Positions 1 to 11,377 of a DNA stretch of 64,000 nt are shown piece by piece. This DNA comes from Cladochytrium replicatum (Eukaryota; Chytridiomycota; Chytridiomycetes; Cladochytriales; Cladochytriaceae): NCBI GenBank assembly GCA_025526935.1, contig JAHLKD010000027.1:248001-312000 (forward strand), in the 5' to 3' direction. The position numbers and the translations under genes are program-made. The notes beneath the pieces are model-generated. The model saw only the letters and a program-made list of their open reading frames with translations, searched no databases and was not told the DNA's origin. Numbering within the stretch: the stretch's first letter is position 1; each line of letters starts with the position of its first letter.

Positions 1-768
1 TACTAATCATACCATATGTGCACAATGTATTGTCTAGCCCAGATGGATTCCCATGCATGACCTTCTCCGCAACGAACGCCCACTCATTCACCAGCCGTAA
101 ATGATCTTGATCGAAATCAATCTCGTCCTTCCGATCCGCTTCCTTCGGCTTTCCCAGTGCTCCAAATGCTCCCAACATTCCAGCCGCGAGTGCGACTGCA
201 AATGACGCAGACGATCCGAGTCCCCCCGCCAGCGGAAGATCCGACACCAGCGTCAAATCGATACCCGTGGATTTCGACCCTCCTATGGTTTCGCTTCGAA
301 CGCCGCAGAATAGGTAGAGAAATGCCAGGACCGCACGTTTCACGTTCCTATCGTGCAAGCTCCAGCAATGTTGTTCAAGCTGATCCAAGTGGTCTGGAGC
401 TTTGTGTAGACATAAGAAGCATTTTAGTATGGAAATATTTCCACAATGCATGAGTTGGCCTTACTTGATCTAGAGAACTGTGAATTTGGGAGAGCGGACA
501 CGTCCCAGGAGAGGCTGACATTCAAATCGGGCAGGTTGAATTCGACGAGGCTGTCTGCCCTTGTTCTGCAAACAGCGTAGGTGTGCAGGCCGAGACTCGC
601 AGCTACGGCTTTCTGGAGAGATAAAAATCGGTTCGAAATGTGCACATTGTACCAAAGTGATGGCACGCCAACACACACCTTGCCATAAACCACCGCATGC
701 TCCCCGAACAGAATAACCTTTCCAGGTGCCCAAACGAGGACGGGCCGAGATGTAGAATCGACGGTCAT
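1..768 (-). CDS. ERG12: Mevalonate kinase, N-terminal part (runs off window)
   Basis: Mevalonate kinase phosphorylates mevalonate with ATP in the isoprenoid/ergosterol pathway. The protein starts at 768 and residues 13-28 or so read APGKVILFGEHAVVYG, the hallmark GHMP-kinase N-terminus. After an intron near 420-470 the reverse strand continues with PLAGGLGSSASFAVA, the glycine/serine-rich ATP-binding loop, and then HGNPSGLDNT, a conserved mevalonate kinase segment. The frame is still open at base 1, so the C-terminal half lies outside the window. No lesion is visible in the part present. The GHMP superfamily also contains phosphomevalonate and homoserine kinases, but this motif combination fits mevalonate kinase best. 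Confidence 0.93.
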
Positions 769-1060
769 CTGAGTTTATGCTCTAGCGAGTGGTTTAGGGA
801 AGATGCACAAAGTGGGGTGATTTGCGAAGCGTGAGCAATCGGAGTTGTAACTTATTAACAGATATCACAAAAGTTTGGAGATTAAATTACAATTCCAGTT
901 CGGATGGCGAAAGTTGTCTCGTTTGCACGCTGATGCTGACTCATGGCCCATGCAGGTGTGCATAGGTTGACCAGTTTAAACAAAATATGAAATTACAAGG
1001 CATGCGTTGCAGGGCATATTCAATACTGGGCGAGTAAATTTGTTGGTGTTAGAGGGTCTG

Positions 1061-2325
1061 CTAACAGGCTCGGTTGTGAGAGTCTGGTGTTGGTAACGTG
1101 GAAAGTGCATGATCAGATACAAGTTCAGTGGTGGTCGATTGAGGACCTCTGCTTGGCACACCATTCGTCGAGCATTTCCCATTTGAAAGTCGTCTGGATT
1201 TGTTTGGCCTTTCCTCAACACCGTCGTCATCATCTGGTGATAGTGCACGGGAAACCTTCGATTGCCCAATCGTATCTCTGTCACCACTTGTCGCGTCTAC
1301 AATGTCTGCTTGTGCGATCGTCTGTTCTTGCGTACCAGAACTGTCCTTTCCTCTTCAAGACATCACAGCTTCAGCATCACGGAAATTGCAGATTTAGCAA
1401 TCCAACGTTTTGAACTCACTTTTTGCTCCGTGTTTCTTTCCGGATTCTTATCTTCAAACCCTGGTCAGCAAAAATTCGGGAGAGTTGGGTGGATTCTGTC
1501 GTGATTTCATTTTGAGATACCAAAAGGCTGTGGTATGAACGAATACGTACCTTCCATCCCTGGAAACTTCTTAGCTGCATAAACATCTACAAAACGTTGA
1601 GAACAAGATGAGATCCGTTTTCACTCGATGGTACGTACTGAACACATCGGATATGATGGAGGTACAAAAGTAGATCTCGCTGTTGAAAATCTCATACAAC
1701 GAGAACTGTAAGAATTCGCGATCAAAAATTCAAACTGGCAGTGATTTGACTCCGTCAACTACCTTCAGGCGATAAAGCCCATCCATTCGTACCCCGAGAT
1801 CAGGGAACACGAAGAACACCCCGTCTTTTCCATCAATACCTTTGAGTCTGTACAAGCTCGACACCATCGAGCCCGTAGTTGAGCGTGTTTTTCCATCCCG
1901 CAGGAAGTGCAATTCGTCCCCAGAGTCTGGCGCGATCAGAGATGCATATAAAAAGTAATACGAATCCTCCAAGCCCGGAGCTGGTGTGTATGGAGACTTG
2001 GCGTCAATTGATTCGAGTTGCTATTCGAACGAACGAAATCTCTTCATCAGACTGTGTTTGAAATGCTAATATCGCTGCTTACGATGATAGGAGGTGGGTC
2101 CACTGGACGACGGTCCACTGGAGACATTCCGAGTGATATTTGCGGACACAATAAGAAGAAGAGGTCATGCATATACCATTGTCAACCATACCTCCCACCT
2201 TTTTCGCCGAACCCACACATCCTGGAATGCTTAGGCTGCTGCAGCAGGGAGAGTCTGTAGTTCCTCTGAGGTCGATCGCACACAGAGTGATGTAGACCCA
2301 CGAACTGGTAACCCGAGGTCTCCAT
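1061..2325 (-). CDS. Velvet-domain transcriptional regulator (VosA/VelB-like)
   Basis: Velvet proteins are fungal DNA-binding regulators of development and secondary metabolism. The reverse strand gives, over about seven exons, a start METSGYQFVGLHH at 2325, then RNYRLSLLQQPKHSRMCGFG, DRRPVDPPPII, a core with YFLYASLIAPDSGDELHFL, GKTRSTTGSMVSSLYRLK, GVFFVFPDLGVRMDGLYRLK, then FSLYEIFNSEIYFCTSII, VYAAKKFPGMEE and STQLSRIFADQGLKIRIRK. This is the complete velvet order, ending in the usual basic C-terminal motif. Introns are short with clear GT...AG ends; for example, the frame passes from PPPII straight to QLE. The tail after KETRSKK is acidic and Ser-rich, with a small basic cluster (PNKSRR), and stops at TAG 1061-1063; this last exon is the least certain. 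The large insertion typical of VelB is not seen, so it is closer to VosA or VelC in layout. Targets and partners cannot be told from sequence. Confidence 0.88.
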
Positions 2326-3899
2326 CGTTTCTCTTCGGCGTCATAAGCGGGTTGTGCCACAGAGTGTCACATGACCGGAAATAACAACAACGCTGTGGGT
2401 GAGAATCCCGTAAGTCCCTAGAGTCATATTCATTGAGATAACTAGCAAAAATCTCAGTCTTTTAAAAATCAAAGAGTTTCATTCACTGCCTTTCCCACTC
2501 TTCTTTCTTATTCCCCTGCTTGATATTGTGCAACTCATACGTGAAAAATTTTGACTTCTTCCCTTTTGTCAGCCGCTCACCCTTTGCCCCCCTTTGTCTC
2601 ACGTTTAATGATGAATTATCGCTAATGCAAGATTTTAAATCCTGTTGCAGCTGTGAGTACATGTTGCATTTACTCACTAAAACTGCCTCTCCGCGCTCAC
2701 TGCTTCTGAGTTATTGGGTTTCCAGATCTGGTTAAGCCATCCCAAATAGATGCTCAAGTAGTTGAGTGGCTGCAAGATACTCCTGTTAATCTATGGACTT
2801 CATCAAATTATACTCATGTGCACAATTTACCAATTCACAGCCATCATTTTTTCGAAGTCTGTTGTGGGCTTGATTTCTGGGCTTGGTGAAACTTCTACAA
2901 TTTCTTCCAATCCTTTAGGAAGTTTGCAACATCTAGGGAGATACCATGATTCCATTTAGCAAGATATCTTGAGGAGCATGTGAGTATTTGTCTTAACAGA
3001 AAGAAACAAATTGCAACATGTACTTACCACAACGTTTGAAGCCGAGAAATCATATGCATCAATATTGGGGTTGTAGAGCTTCGCAATGATGCTCCCATCA
3101 ATGTTTGTCTTCAAATAATTACTGTGAAATCAGCTACAGACAGCCTTTGAACACACGTTGACCACTAAGCTTCAAACCACCTGATATCTCAAAGCATGTA
3201 TCTGCCCTTATTTTGTCCTCAATCACTGTCATCTGTTCGCAGATTGGCTTGATATCCTTCACAGACTCTTGTAGTGTTCCAAGTTCCTAGCATATATACC
3301 AGCTGTTGCCCTGGATTCAGCCTGCCAGATGCGACCATTTCATCGACTGCTTCGGCACTTCCAAGCAACTCTGAATCCAATCCTCAGAAACAAGGGACAC
3401 ATCAGAGGTGCAAGAGGGGCACGCCACCTCTTCTTGCCTATGGGTTGCTCAAAGATGCAGGTGGCAGTGCACAGGACCAATGCATTGTTGGGGTAAACTC
3501 CATTTGCGCGAAGCGAGGGTTGTGGTGTGCCCCAAGTGTGCCCTAGATACGGATTTGGAGAAAGTGATAGGTAAATGGGGATCTTTCTTTTGTTTGAATT
3601 TAATTCTTTATAGAAAGTTTCATTATTTTGATTTATTTCAAATTTCTATTAATTGCTTCAGAAAGCAGGTGAGTAAAAGATCTCAACGCACTTGCAAATA
3701 GCACATAAATCTTCCTGGACACAGCTATTGACTTACGTGAGCTATATTCAGAAACAGTAGGTTGGTTCCACTTGCTCCTAGTGTTCGGATTGTGCCTAAG
3801 TTATGGAATTACTGTATAAGCAAGGACCGCTACTTTGAAGTTACTATACTTTCAAGAAACAATTCGACAGCGATGGGATCAACTCCCGGCTGCCAACGA
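2326..3899. other. Intergenic stretch without a convincing gene
   Basis: About 1.5 kb upstream of the velvet gene. It is partly T-rich, and its ORFs of 60-110 codons show no family motif. The part beyond about 3260 may be further debris of the copia relic that follows: reverse-strand fragments such as EAVDEMVASGRLNPGQQLV read like gag-type sequence, but I could not anchor them. Confidence 0.5.
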
Positions 3900-5090
3900 C
3901 AATTTCGATTGGTTGAGGTAACCGCACCAGAGATCCGGGGCTCAACAGGATTTTGTCACAGCAAATGTGTATCGAGAATATGTGTCGATGTACCACACCG
4001 TGTGGTTCACAGAAATGATATTGGTTGGTGTAGCATATGCATTCATCTTCCCCTCAATTGCCATCATTACAGACTCGGTCAGCACTTCTGCTACATTGCT
4101 GTGCTCCTTCTTCTCGCCAATCTTCTCTTTTTCTCTTTATCGGAAATTCACTTCCTGCATTCGCGTTGTTAGTAGTGGCCAAGCTTCTCGCAGTAGAAGC
4201 ATTTCACCTTCTTCTTGCAATCTTCTTGCAATCCTTCTTGGCCTTGCTCTCGTCTAAGCCAGAGCCAGAAGATCCCTTCCCACTGTTGCCTTTATTGTAG
4301 ACTGCCATATAGAACGCCTGGTGTTGATCACCAATTGTCAATTGTTGTGTGCCGCTCTGGAGATCAAGCAGTCATAGCCTCCCCCTTGACTACCTCCAAC
4401 TTCTTCTGATCAGCAGGCAGAGCATGGGTCACTGGCACAAAACCAGCATGCTCCAATGGCATCCTAGCCAGACTCTGCTTGACAAAATACTTGTCTGTCA
4501 CCGGGCCGGATCACATTTAACTTCTGCGCAACTCCACAAATCTGTTGGCAGAAAGCCAGCCTTTTCTTTTCAGCCTTCTTCTCCACCAATGCGAGTTCAT
4601 GACTCAGCAGCACAACAGTCACATCAGTCTTTGGAGGTAGGCATCCTTCAGTCATTTCCAAGAGTCCTTCATGGTCTTCGCACCTATCACACGCTGCAAC
4701 CATCTTGTCAGGTAACTCCTCCACCAGACCCACAAGTGCCTTGCGATCCTTCTTCTTTCCATCTCGAGTGGTCGCATCAAACACATGTTCAATTGCATCA
4801 GTCAAGTCCTGAACTCAAGCCAAGACTTTATGCAATATATCAACCAGAAAGCTTGTCGCTGTTCCGTCAAACTTTGGCAGAGCCTGAGCACGATTAGATT
4901 CATCAGCATTGCCCATCACAGGTGTGTGCACAGCAGGCTCAACAATCAGCGCAAAAACAGCTGGCTTGATTTGTTCAATATCAGGTTCTGCTTCTTCCTC
5001 TTCAGGATTAGAGAGGTCTCTCGTCGTCTTTGGAAGAATCGCCAACAAGAGAGTTCTTATGGCGGCTGGGTCAGTGTCACAGTCCAAATT
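3900..5090 (-). mobile_element. Degenerate Ty1/copia gag-protease relic
   Basis: Read on the reverse strand, this holds pieces of a copia polyprotein in the expected order. A gag segment around 5087-4470 contains NADESNRAQALPKFDGTAT. A CCHC-type zinc-knuckle remnant, KKVKCFYCEKLGHY, follows at 4172-4207, and is itself broken by a stop straight after HY. Next come MNAYATPTNIISVNHTVWYI at about 3990-4050 and other residues resembling the copia gag/aspartic-protease junction (VWYIDTYSRYTF). Several frameshifts and stops separate the pieces. No LTRs belonging to this copy were found. It lies opposite in orientation to the short LTR element directly to the right, so it is a separate, older insertion. 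Confidence 0.6.
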
Positions 5091-5327
5091 TGCGGTGGCT
5101 GAGACAGCTGATGGTTTGGACAGATGTTATGGGATACACTCTGTTGTAATGTGGTTCGATCCTGAGACTCATACACACCTTTCAACCATCATGCGTCCTT
5201 TTTTAAGATACAGCTTCCAAACTAATCTACTGTTCCCAAGAAGTAAATATTATTCTGATTATTAAGTAATTCCTCAATCATATCACATGTTCATCACATC
5301 CACTTTGCCATTCTGCAACTGTAAAAT

Positions 5328-5422
5328 TCAAACGTGCACTCTACACAAATGTGCTGTCCTGCCGTAAATCAATAAACACGTGACCACGATCCTCTCTGCA
5401 CAAGAGCTAGTAGAGACTCACA
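5328..5422 (+). repeat. Left LTR of the short copia element
   Basis: It matches 7080-7168 over nearly its whole length, sharing for example CAAACGTGCACTCTACACAA and AAATCAATAAACACGTGACC. It differs by small indels and a few substitutions, which implies that insertion was not very recent. The end ACTCACA is shared with the right LTR; the canonical TGTG start is lost here. Confidence 0.85.
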
Positions 5423-5572
5423 CGTTATCAGCACACTGCTCCAAATCATCAACGATCAAGCTCCAAACTGGCCGGAAAACGTCGCACCCGCTCTACTCGA
5501 AACGGAAACAGGTAAAACAGCCCACCAGCACAACAAAACTACCACCCCAGATCATCACCACCGCCACTCACC

Positions 5573-6830
5573 ATGTCCAACTTGAAGGGCAAGAAGATTA
5601 TCCTGCAGACTGATGGATCCAACTGGATGCCTGGCACGCCAACATCCAGAAAATCGCCATCGCCCACAGTCTCCGCTCATTTTTGGACAAAAACAAAAGT
5701 TATCCCTGACAAAATGATGATGGCAGAATGGACTCAGCAAAAATCTGTCTGGGTTCCTGCACCACCTCCATCTCGAACAAAAACCTCCTCACTTCGCTCA
5801 TTAGCCATCTACATCGGAGTGAATACACCAAAAATTATCAAGTCGCTGGACCCATATACAGGCTATGTGTTCACTGCTCACTTTGCTGATTGTGTTTTTG
5901 ACGAATCTTCTTTCCCAGAACTACATCCCTACCTAAGACTGCAACTACCATCATCTTCACCTCTGACAGTATTCCCAATCGATAACTGGCCCTCTCAGAT
6001 CCCATTCCCTCACCCGAACCCAGCAAACCGCGAATCTCTCACTCAACATGCGATCGCTGCTGCTGAACCACCCACAATCGTTCGGGCACACTCATCACAA
6101 AAACAACAACGCCCCAGCAAATCAACATCAGATGCACCACCAGACAGTACACCAACACCAGCGAACGTCCCTCCAGTTTGACGCACACCAGGTGGTCAGC
6201 CTAAACACCTTCGACAACAACAACCCGACCAACCACCCCAACAACCTCGCAAACGAAACATTACTCCATCACCTACTTGCCACGTCAACAACACACGCAA
6301 AACCTATCATATTAATAGGCCAAAAACATCTCATGTGCAACCTGAAAGTGACAATGACAAGTGGTAGTGGAAAACAGACCCTCTGGGACCACTGTGGTAG
6401 TGGATAATGCCGGCGCCACCGTGGGAGTGAGTAATGCCTCAAATTGTGAAAGTCACAGTGCTCAAACTGGTATGTAAGCAGCATCTTGATGGAGTTGTGG
6501 AGTTGGGAAAACGTTCATTGGAAAATCCATGTTCAATGGCCCTCCGTCTCGCTCTCTGACAGTTGTTTGCTAGCTAGGTCCTCACTCTTTGTGGTGTATG
6601 TTTGGAAGTCCGGCATATCGCTTAAGAGCTGGATTCGATGCTTTTTCTCTATCTTTATTAGTCTTCCATATTTTTATTAACATTTTCTAATCCCAATTAT
6701 CTATTACTCACCAAAATCTCCTCTTCTGAGAACGTGGCCGACTCACTCACCAAAACTCTCGGCTGTATTCAGTTTACCAAACACCGCGATTCCCTTGGTC
6801 TCCGATCTCCTGCAGATATTCCTTCTATGA
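5573..6830 (+). pseudogene. Deleted copia polyprotein inside the short LTR element
   Basis: The frame opens with MSNLKGKKIILQTDGSNW, a gag start; one frame over it continues WHANIQKIAIAHSLRSFLDK, so there is a frameshift near codon 20. Without any protease the sequence then reaches DPYTGYVFTAHFADCVFDE and SSFP, the C-terminal end of copia integrase. The frame closes at 6181. At about 6735-6805 NVADSLTKTLGCIQFTKHRD corresponds to the end of copia RNase H. Between 6182 and 6730 nothing is recognisable. The order gag, integrase tail, RNase H tail with everything else missing points to internal deletions, not a new gene. Confidence 0.75.
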
Positions 6831-7079
6831 CATCCTTGTCCAAAGGGGGAGTCTCTATGCGCGAAATATCACGAGTTGGTCAACGATGTCGATTTGAGGG
6901 GGAGAGAGCCAATATGCATTTTATTCTATTGTTGGGCTTTAGTTCTTTTGTGGCAAAAGACAATAATCGTTCTTCCATTTATTTTCGCTCTATGATTCTT
7001 CGTCGCCGATATATATTTCCTAGAGCACTATGTTTAGTTTTATTTCTCTATGCTTTTACATTTGTTCAGAGTGAGGGGG

Positions 7080-7168
7080 TGTGTCAAACGTGCACTCTAC
7101 ACAAATGTGCCCTCCTGCCATAAATCAATAAACACGTGACCACGATCCTGCACAAGAGCAGACTCACA
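7080..7168 (+). repeat. Right LTR of the short copia element
   Basis: It starts TGTGTCAAACG and ends GACTCACA, so it has the TG...CA ends expected of an LTR. It directly abuts the AAAAT target duplication and contains AATAAA-like sequence (ATCAATAAACACG) that could act as a polyadenylation signal. It sits immediately in front of the ATG of the next gene. Confidence 0.85.
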
Positions 7169-7171
7169 AAA

Positions 7172-8066
7172 ATGCTGTGCCGGATGCTTGGCCTGTGTGG
7201 TGCGCTGCTGCTGCCGCTGGGGCTGGCACCCGGGGTCACGGCGTCAATCAGCAAAATTGTGCGTCGAGTTCCAGGCCAGCTTCCAAACGACCATTCGGTC
7301 CGGAACTGGTATTCGCGCTCGGTTGCAAACCAGACATAGTGATAACTTATCAAACCCCCAGCACTGCGGAACTCTATCCACCATGGTCGCAGATCTCTGC
7401 ATCGCACATCAAAATACCACTTGCCGTCAACGCCCTTGACGATCCTTTCGGCACGGATGTGAATTGCTACAGAATTCAATCTCGGTCCCATCCACAAGTA
7501 ACCTCCGTAATCGCAGCTCTAGGATTTTGGATCGACAGATGGATTGAGCTTCCATTAATGGAATCACTTTCACAAACTGGTGCTGGACGACTGTACGAGT
7601 TTCGAGTTTCATATGCAGTGAGCGTTTTCGGCATTATCCGACAGCGTCGAATTGATTTTTGCTGAAAGCATCCAGCAGCGTTCGACTTGAAGTTGGTTCA
7701 GTCTGGAGGATCAGACATGCTGCTGGTCACCGCCAATCCAGAAGCGTACGTTTCTTCGCGCGTGCTGCGAAATCGAAACTGCATCAACAGCTCGAATAGC
7801 TCCGATCAGTTACGGAATGGCTGTTTCATCAGTGTCCCCTACGATGTCGGTAAGTTCCGAAATGAGACTCGCTCAACGCTTGCTCACATAACCAAGTCAT
7901 GGAACGCCTTTATTTTGGATTTCTTCCGATTTCGGCCATCCCAGTTGTGTTTTGGTGTATTGGGATTCTTTTCTTCGCCTGGCAATTCGTCGTGCCGCTT
8001 GTTGAAGGACAGCTCGAGCCTCTTCGTGCAAGAGCTTTGGGATATACCGAAAAGAAGGACAACTGA
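7172..8066 (+). CDS. Type I membrane protein with signal peptide and KKXX tail
   Basis: The proposed start gives MLCRMLGLCGALLLPLGLA, a classic cleavable signal peptide, followed by PGVTASISKIVRR. Later exons carry DLKLVQSGGSDMLLVTANPE and NGCFISVPYDVG. The last exon encodes MERLYFGFLPISAIPVVFWC with ILFFAWQFVV, one transmembrane helix, then a short tail ending YTEKKDN before TGA 8064-8066. KKDN fits the dilysine KKXX signal for retrieval to the ER, so an ER-resident type I protein is inferred. The middle (7260-7680) needs introns I could not place with certainty. I do not recognise the family; a PIG-X/Pbn1-like ER protein was considered without a decisive motif. The start codon overlaps the target duplication of the LTR element, so the native 5' leader now lies 1.85 kb upstream. 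Confidence 0.6.
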
Positions 8067-8231
8067 GGTTGGTCTTGCACTATATCTCAAGATGGTTTAT
8101 GTGACATTCATCGAGTATTTTGGTACTCAGTGCGTGTCGCTTTCAAACACATAATACATGGAAAGTCAGTCCCAACGTACTGAATATTAAAATTGTGAGG
8201 ATGAAAACATATACATGTAAATATGGGCATA

Positions 8232-10587
8232 TCAAAATTCAAATTTCGGAAGTGGATCAAAGCTAAACTCCAGGTCCCAAGTCTTCGATTCCGGCTTGCA
8301 ACTCAGCACCTCACCAACCTCTCCAGCAACCAGTCCCAACGCCTCCCTCACCTTCTGCGTTGGCAGGAACGAATGCGAGCCGCCTGCATCCAATTCCGAC
8401 GGCATAGATCGAATCCGCAATGCGAACAACAACGGGTCCGGACGCGGTGCTCCACCCATCGCGTTCTCCACAAGCTCATTGAACGTGACCATCTTGTCAA
8501 CAACCACATTAGTCAACAGGACATTGCCTTTATACGAAAGGTTCACTTTGACCACAGTAGTAGGTGCAGGCGATTGAGCGACGTCTTCCGCCGGCCGCGT
8601 CTTCGAATCTTCCGGCATTGTGCGTGAACGTTTGGACGAGTGCTGCGCGCTACCGTCTTCAGATCCGTTTAGGCTGGGTCGTGCACCAGTAGAGTATTTG
8701 GAACTGGACTTTACTCGACTCCCGCTCGCCGGAGCACGATAAAGTGGGAGTGATTCGGGCTCGAGGAGAACATAGCCCATAGGTGGAGGACCACCCGCAA
8801 ACGTGCCGTTCGTATACGCTGCTGCATCCCATGGACCGTTCTCTGGTCCAGATGGGGCAACTGAGTGAGCGGGAGCGGCGAGCACGCCAAACGCACCAGG
8901 GTAGTATCCTGTCGTCCAGTAACCGCCGCCACGCGTCTCTGGATAGTAGATCATACCACTAGATTTCGAAGAGTGACCATTCGATGACTTCCGGTGCTTG
9001 GTTGAAGTGTGTGACTTTTCTCTGAAAGCCCCATTTTGCGACGATGAGGCGTGCGGTACGTCATTCGATGTGTCATGCGATGCTTCTGCACCGGGATCAG
9101 TTCCTTCCGAAATTCCTTCCCCAGTACCGTCGGCAGATTGAGCTTCGAAGGACGCCCGAGTCCGTTTGCGTGTTGGCGGAGATTGGTGGTCACGTACAGC
9201 CTCTGCAGAGCCATCGACTTTTGGTTCCACTTCTGGCGGCTTCTCCGATGTTGTCGAAGACGAAGCAGGTGGCTCATGCGACCCAAAGTTTTGTGTGATG
9301 GCGGCTTTAGCAGCGGCAGCGGCAGACCTCGTTGGCTTCTTCCCTGCAGCGGCAGCTGCTGGGGTCAATTGGCGATGGTTCACTGGCTTTGGGCGTCCCG
9401 TCTCGATTGTAAACTGAATCTTTCGATAAAGTTCGCTCGCTTGACCCGTTGGCGCAGGTATCTCTTCGGAATCGGCTTGGCTGCTGGACGGCTCCGGTAA
9501 ATTCTCATACCATGTTATACCTGCCTCAGTTACTTCAGCGGGCTGTGAATTCTGTTGATGGCGCGAGCTCCTCCGTTGAGGCTCGGTTGACGCATGTTTG
9601 GCTCCCATCTCAGGATGATACTTGGCGATGTGTTGACTAAAGCTTGACGTACTCAGAACGCGAGGGAAAGGGCAGCCTTCCACTATGCAGTGCTTTGATA
9701 ACACTCTGAAAGAGAAAAACAGATCTGTATCCGTTCCAACAAAAGTTCACCCCCAACGAAATCGTTTACCTTGAAGAATGTTTTCCACACCGCCAGCCGT
9801 GCGGCCTTCTCGCGAAATTTTGTCGTTGTTCCTCTATTGGAATTTCCTCTTGATCGCAACGATCGCAAAAGTACTCCCAGTATGCAGTAAAATTTCTTCC
9901 GGTAATTGGACCAGGCCTATATCTACGCCCACCCTTCCGTACAAAAGGACCCAATATCTTCGAAGATATCCCATCACCTTCATTTCCAATACTGTCCGCG
10001 ATACCTTCCCATTGATTTCCATTCGCCTCCCCATGCTGCACAAATGCCTGTTCTCCATTAGTATCCAGAAGCGGCGTTCCAATTTCCCCAAGATTATCCA
10101 CAGAATAGTCTCGATCCCCGTAAGATTCATTCCCTTCAGATGGCATGTCCATCCTTTCTCCGTCCATTAGCTCCCCCAATCCATCCACAGTCTCTTCCAG
10201 ACTCACGACCGCATTAAGGAGCGGGTCATCGCCACAATGATCTCCACTCTCTTCCATGGCAACTTCAGCGCGTTTCCCTAGCTCGACTTCAGCTAGCGAA
10301 GATGCAAACAGCTCATGCGTGTCGGATGTTGTTTGGGTAGGGACAGCAAAGTTGGCGTTGTTGGCAAATTCACTGAATGAGCCGAAATTTTCCATAGAGA
10401 CGGTTGGGAATTTAGTGACCGCCAGGTCCGAAGTTAGAACTTCCGACACAGATGCATGCATGATGTCGGCGGCTTGCATGAGCGAGTCGGTCGTCATGAT
10501 ATGTGTAGTGGAGCGTTCCTCCGAAGTGCTAAACGATAGATTCGAGGTTGCTTCGTTAATTGCAAGGGTATAGGGAGAGGTCGTCAT
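8232..10587 (-). CDS. Zinc-finger protein of unknown family
   Basis: Two long reverse-strand frames join cleanly across one 57-bp-class intron near 9710-9767: ...CGKHSSR continues into VLSKHCIVEGCPFPRVLSTS, giving about 760 residues. The joint creates a Cys/His-rich module: FCDRCDQEEIP, then RRPHGWRCGKHSS, then C-x4-C in CIVEGC, and finally SFSQHIAKYH (H-x4-H). This looks like a C2H2-type finger preceded by further zinc ligands. The N-terminal 200 residues are acidic and Ser/Thr-rich. The middle is low complexity with KRTR- and KRSR-type basic patches, suggesting a nuclear protein. The C-terminal 110 residues (VVKVNLSYKGNVLLTNVVVD onward) look folded and beta-rich. A transcription or chromatin role is only inferred. 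The stop is TGA at 8232-8234. Confidence 0.72.
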
Positions 10588-11377
10588 CCCCAGGCTGGGT
10601 GCGTGTGAGCAAGGTAAGTGGCAAGGACGGGCGAGGAGAGGGAGTGTTTAAAATGGTTTGTTGGATCTTGGCGAGTCAAAAGAACGAAAGTAAAGAATCT
10701 CTGAAATGCACAAACTCGCCTAGCTGGCAGGAAACAAGCACGAGACAAAGTCTGTTTTTGGGGGTGAAGCAATCGGCGTTTTTGTTGTTTCACCGCCCAG
10801 CAAACAAATGAGAGGTGGGCTGGAAAAAAAATTCTGGGGCGTGTTTGCATCATCTGTAGTAGATCATCAAGAGTCGAGGATACTTCATGCTAATGCGTAG
10901 CGATCAGAGAGCCACGTAGGAGAACATCTTCCCAAAGCATGCCAACTTCACTAAAACATTGCGATCGCCACCGGATCAACCTCAAGCTCAAATGTGTTTG
11001 AGAGGGTCTGTATCAGTGAAATTAGTTCGGCGAACAGAATATAACACTATCCACACTTAATTTGGCCCAGTTTTATAATGAAACCTACTCACTCAAATAC
11101 TTTATGGTGCTGGGCAGGGATATCCTTCCCTTTCGAGGGCGTTTCAGGGGACAAGGCAAATAATAGTGTTTCTGTTGATCTTTCCTCATTTTAATTAAGA
11201 ATCCATTGCGGCTCTTATCGTACAGGCGCCTGTGTTTCTGCTACTGGTGTCTGTTCAAACAGACGCGCTTGACCGAAATGGCGCATCCCCACCAGTATCC
11301 CCTCTCACTGATTCAAATAGGGATGCAGGAGCTTTACCTATGACCTTCTCCACTCGAGCAATAGCTTCGTTTATTGT
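10588..11377. other. Intergenic region, no gene seen
   Basis: About 790 bp between the zinc-finger gene start and the 3' end of the POC1 relic. It probably holds the promoter and leader of the zinc-finger gene on its left side; no conserved coding segment or repeat was noticed. Confidence 0.5.

Larger units (their letters stand above)
5328..7168 (+). mobile_element. Short internally deleted copia LTR retroelement
   Basis: Two direct repeats of about 90 bp bracket 1.66 kb. The left flank ends in AAAAT (5323-5327) and the right flank starts with AAAAT (7169-7173), a 5-bp target-site duplication as copia integrases make. A primer-binding-type sequence (GTTATCAGCACAC, 5424-5436) follows the left LTR and a purine tract (7069-7079) precedes the right LTR. 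Inside are only the start of gag, the tail of integrase and the tail of RNase H, so protease and reverse transcriptase are missing and it cannot encode its own mobilisation. The size and LTR length resemble TRIM-type elements, but unlike most of those it keeps recognisable coding ends. The left LTR appears to have lost four bases (GTGT) at its start. Confidence 0.82.
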
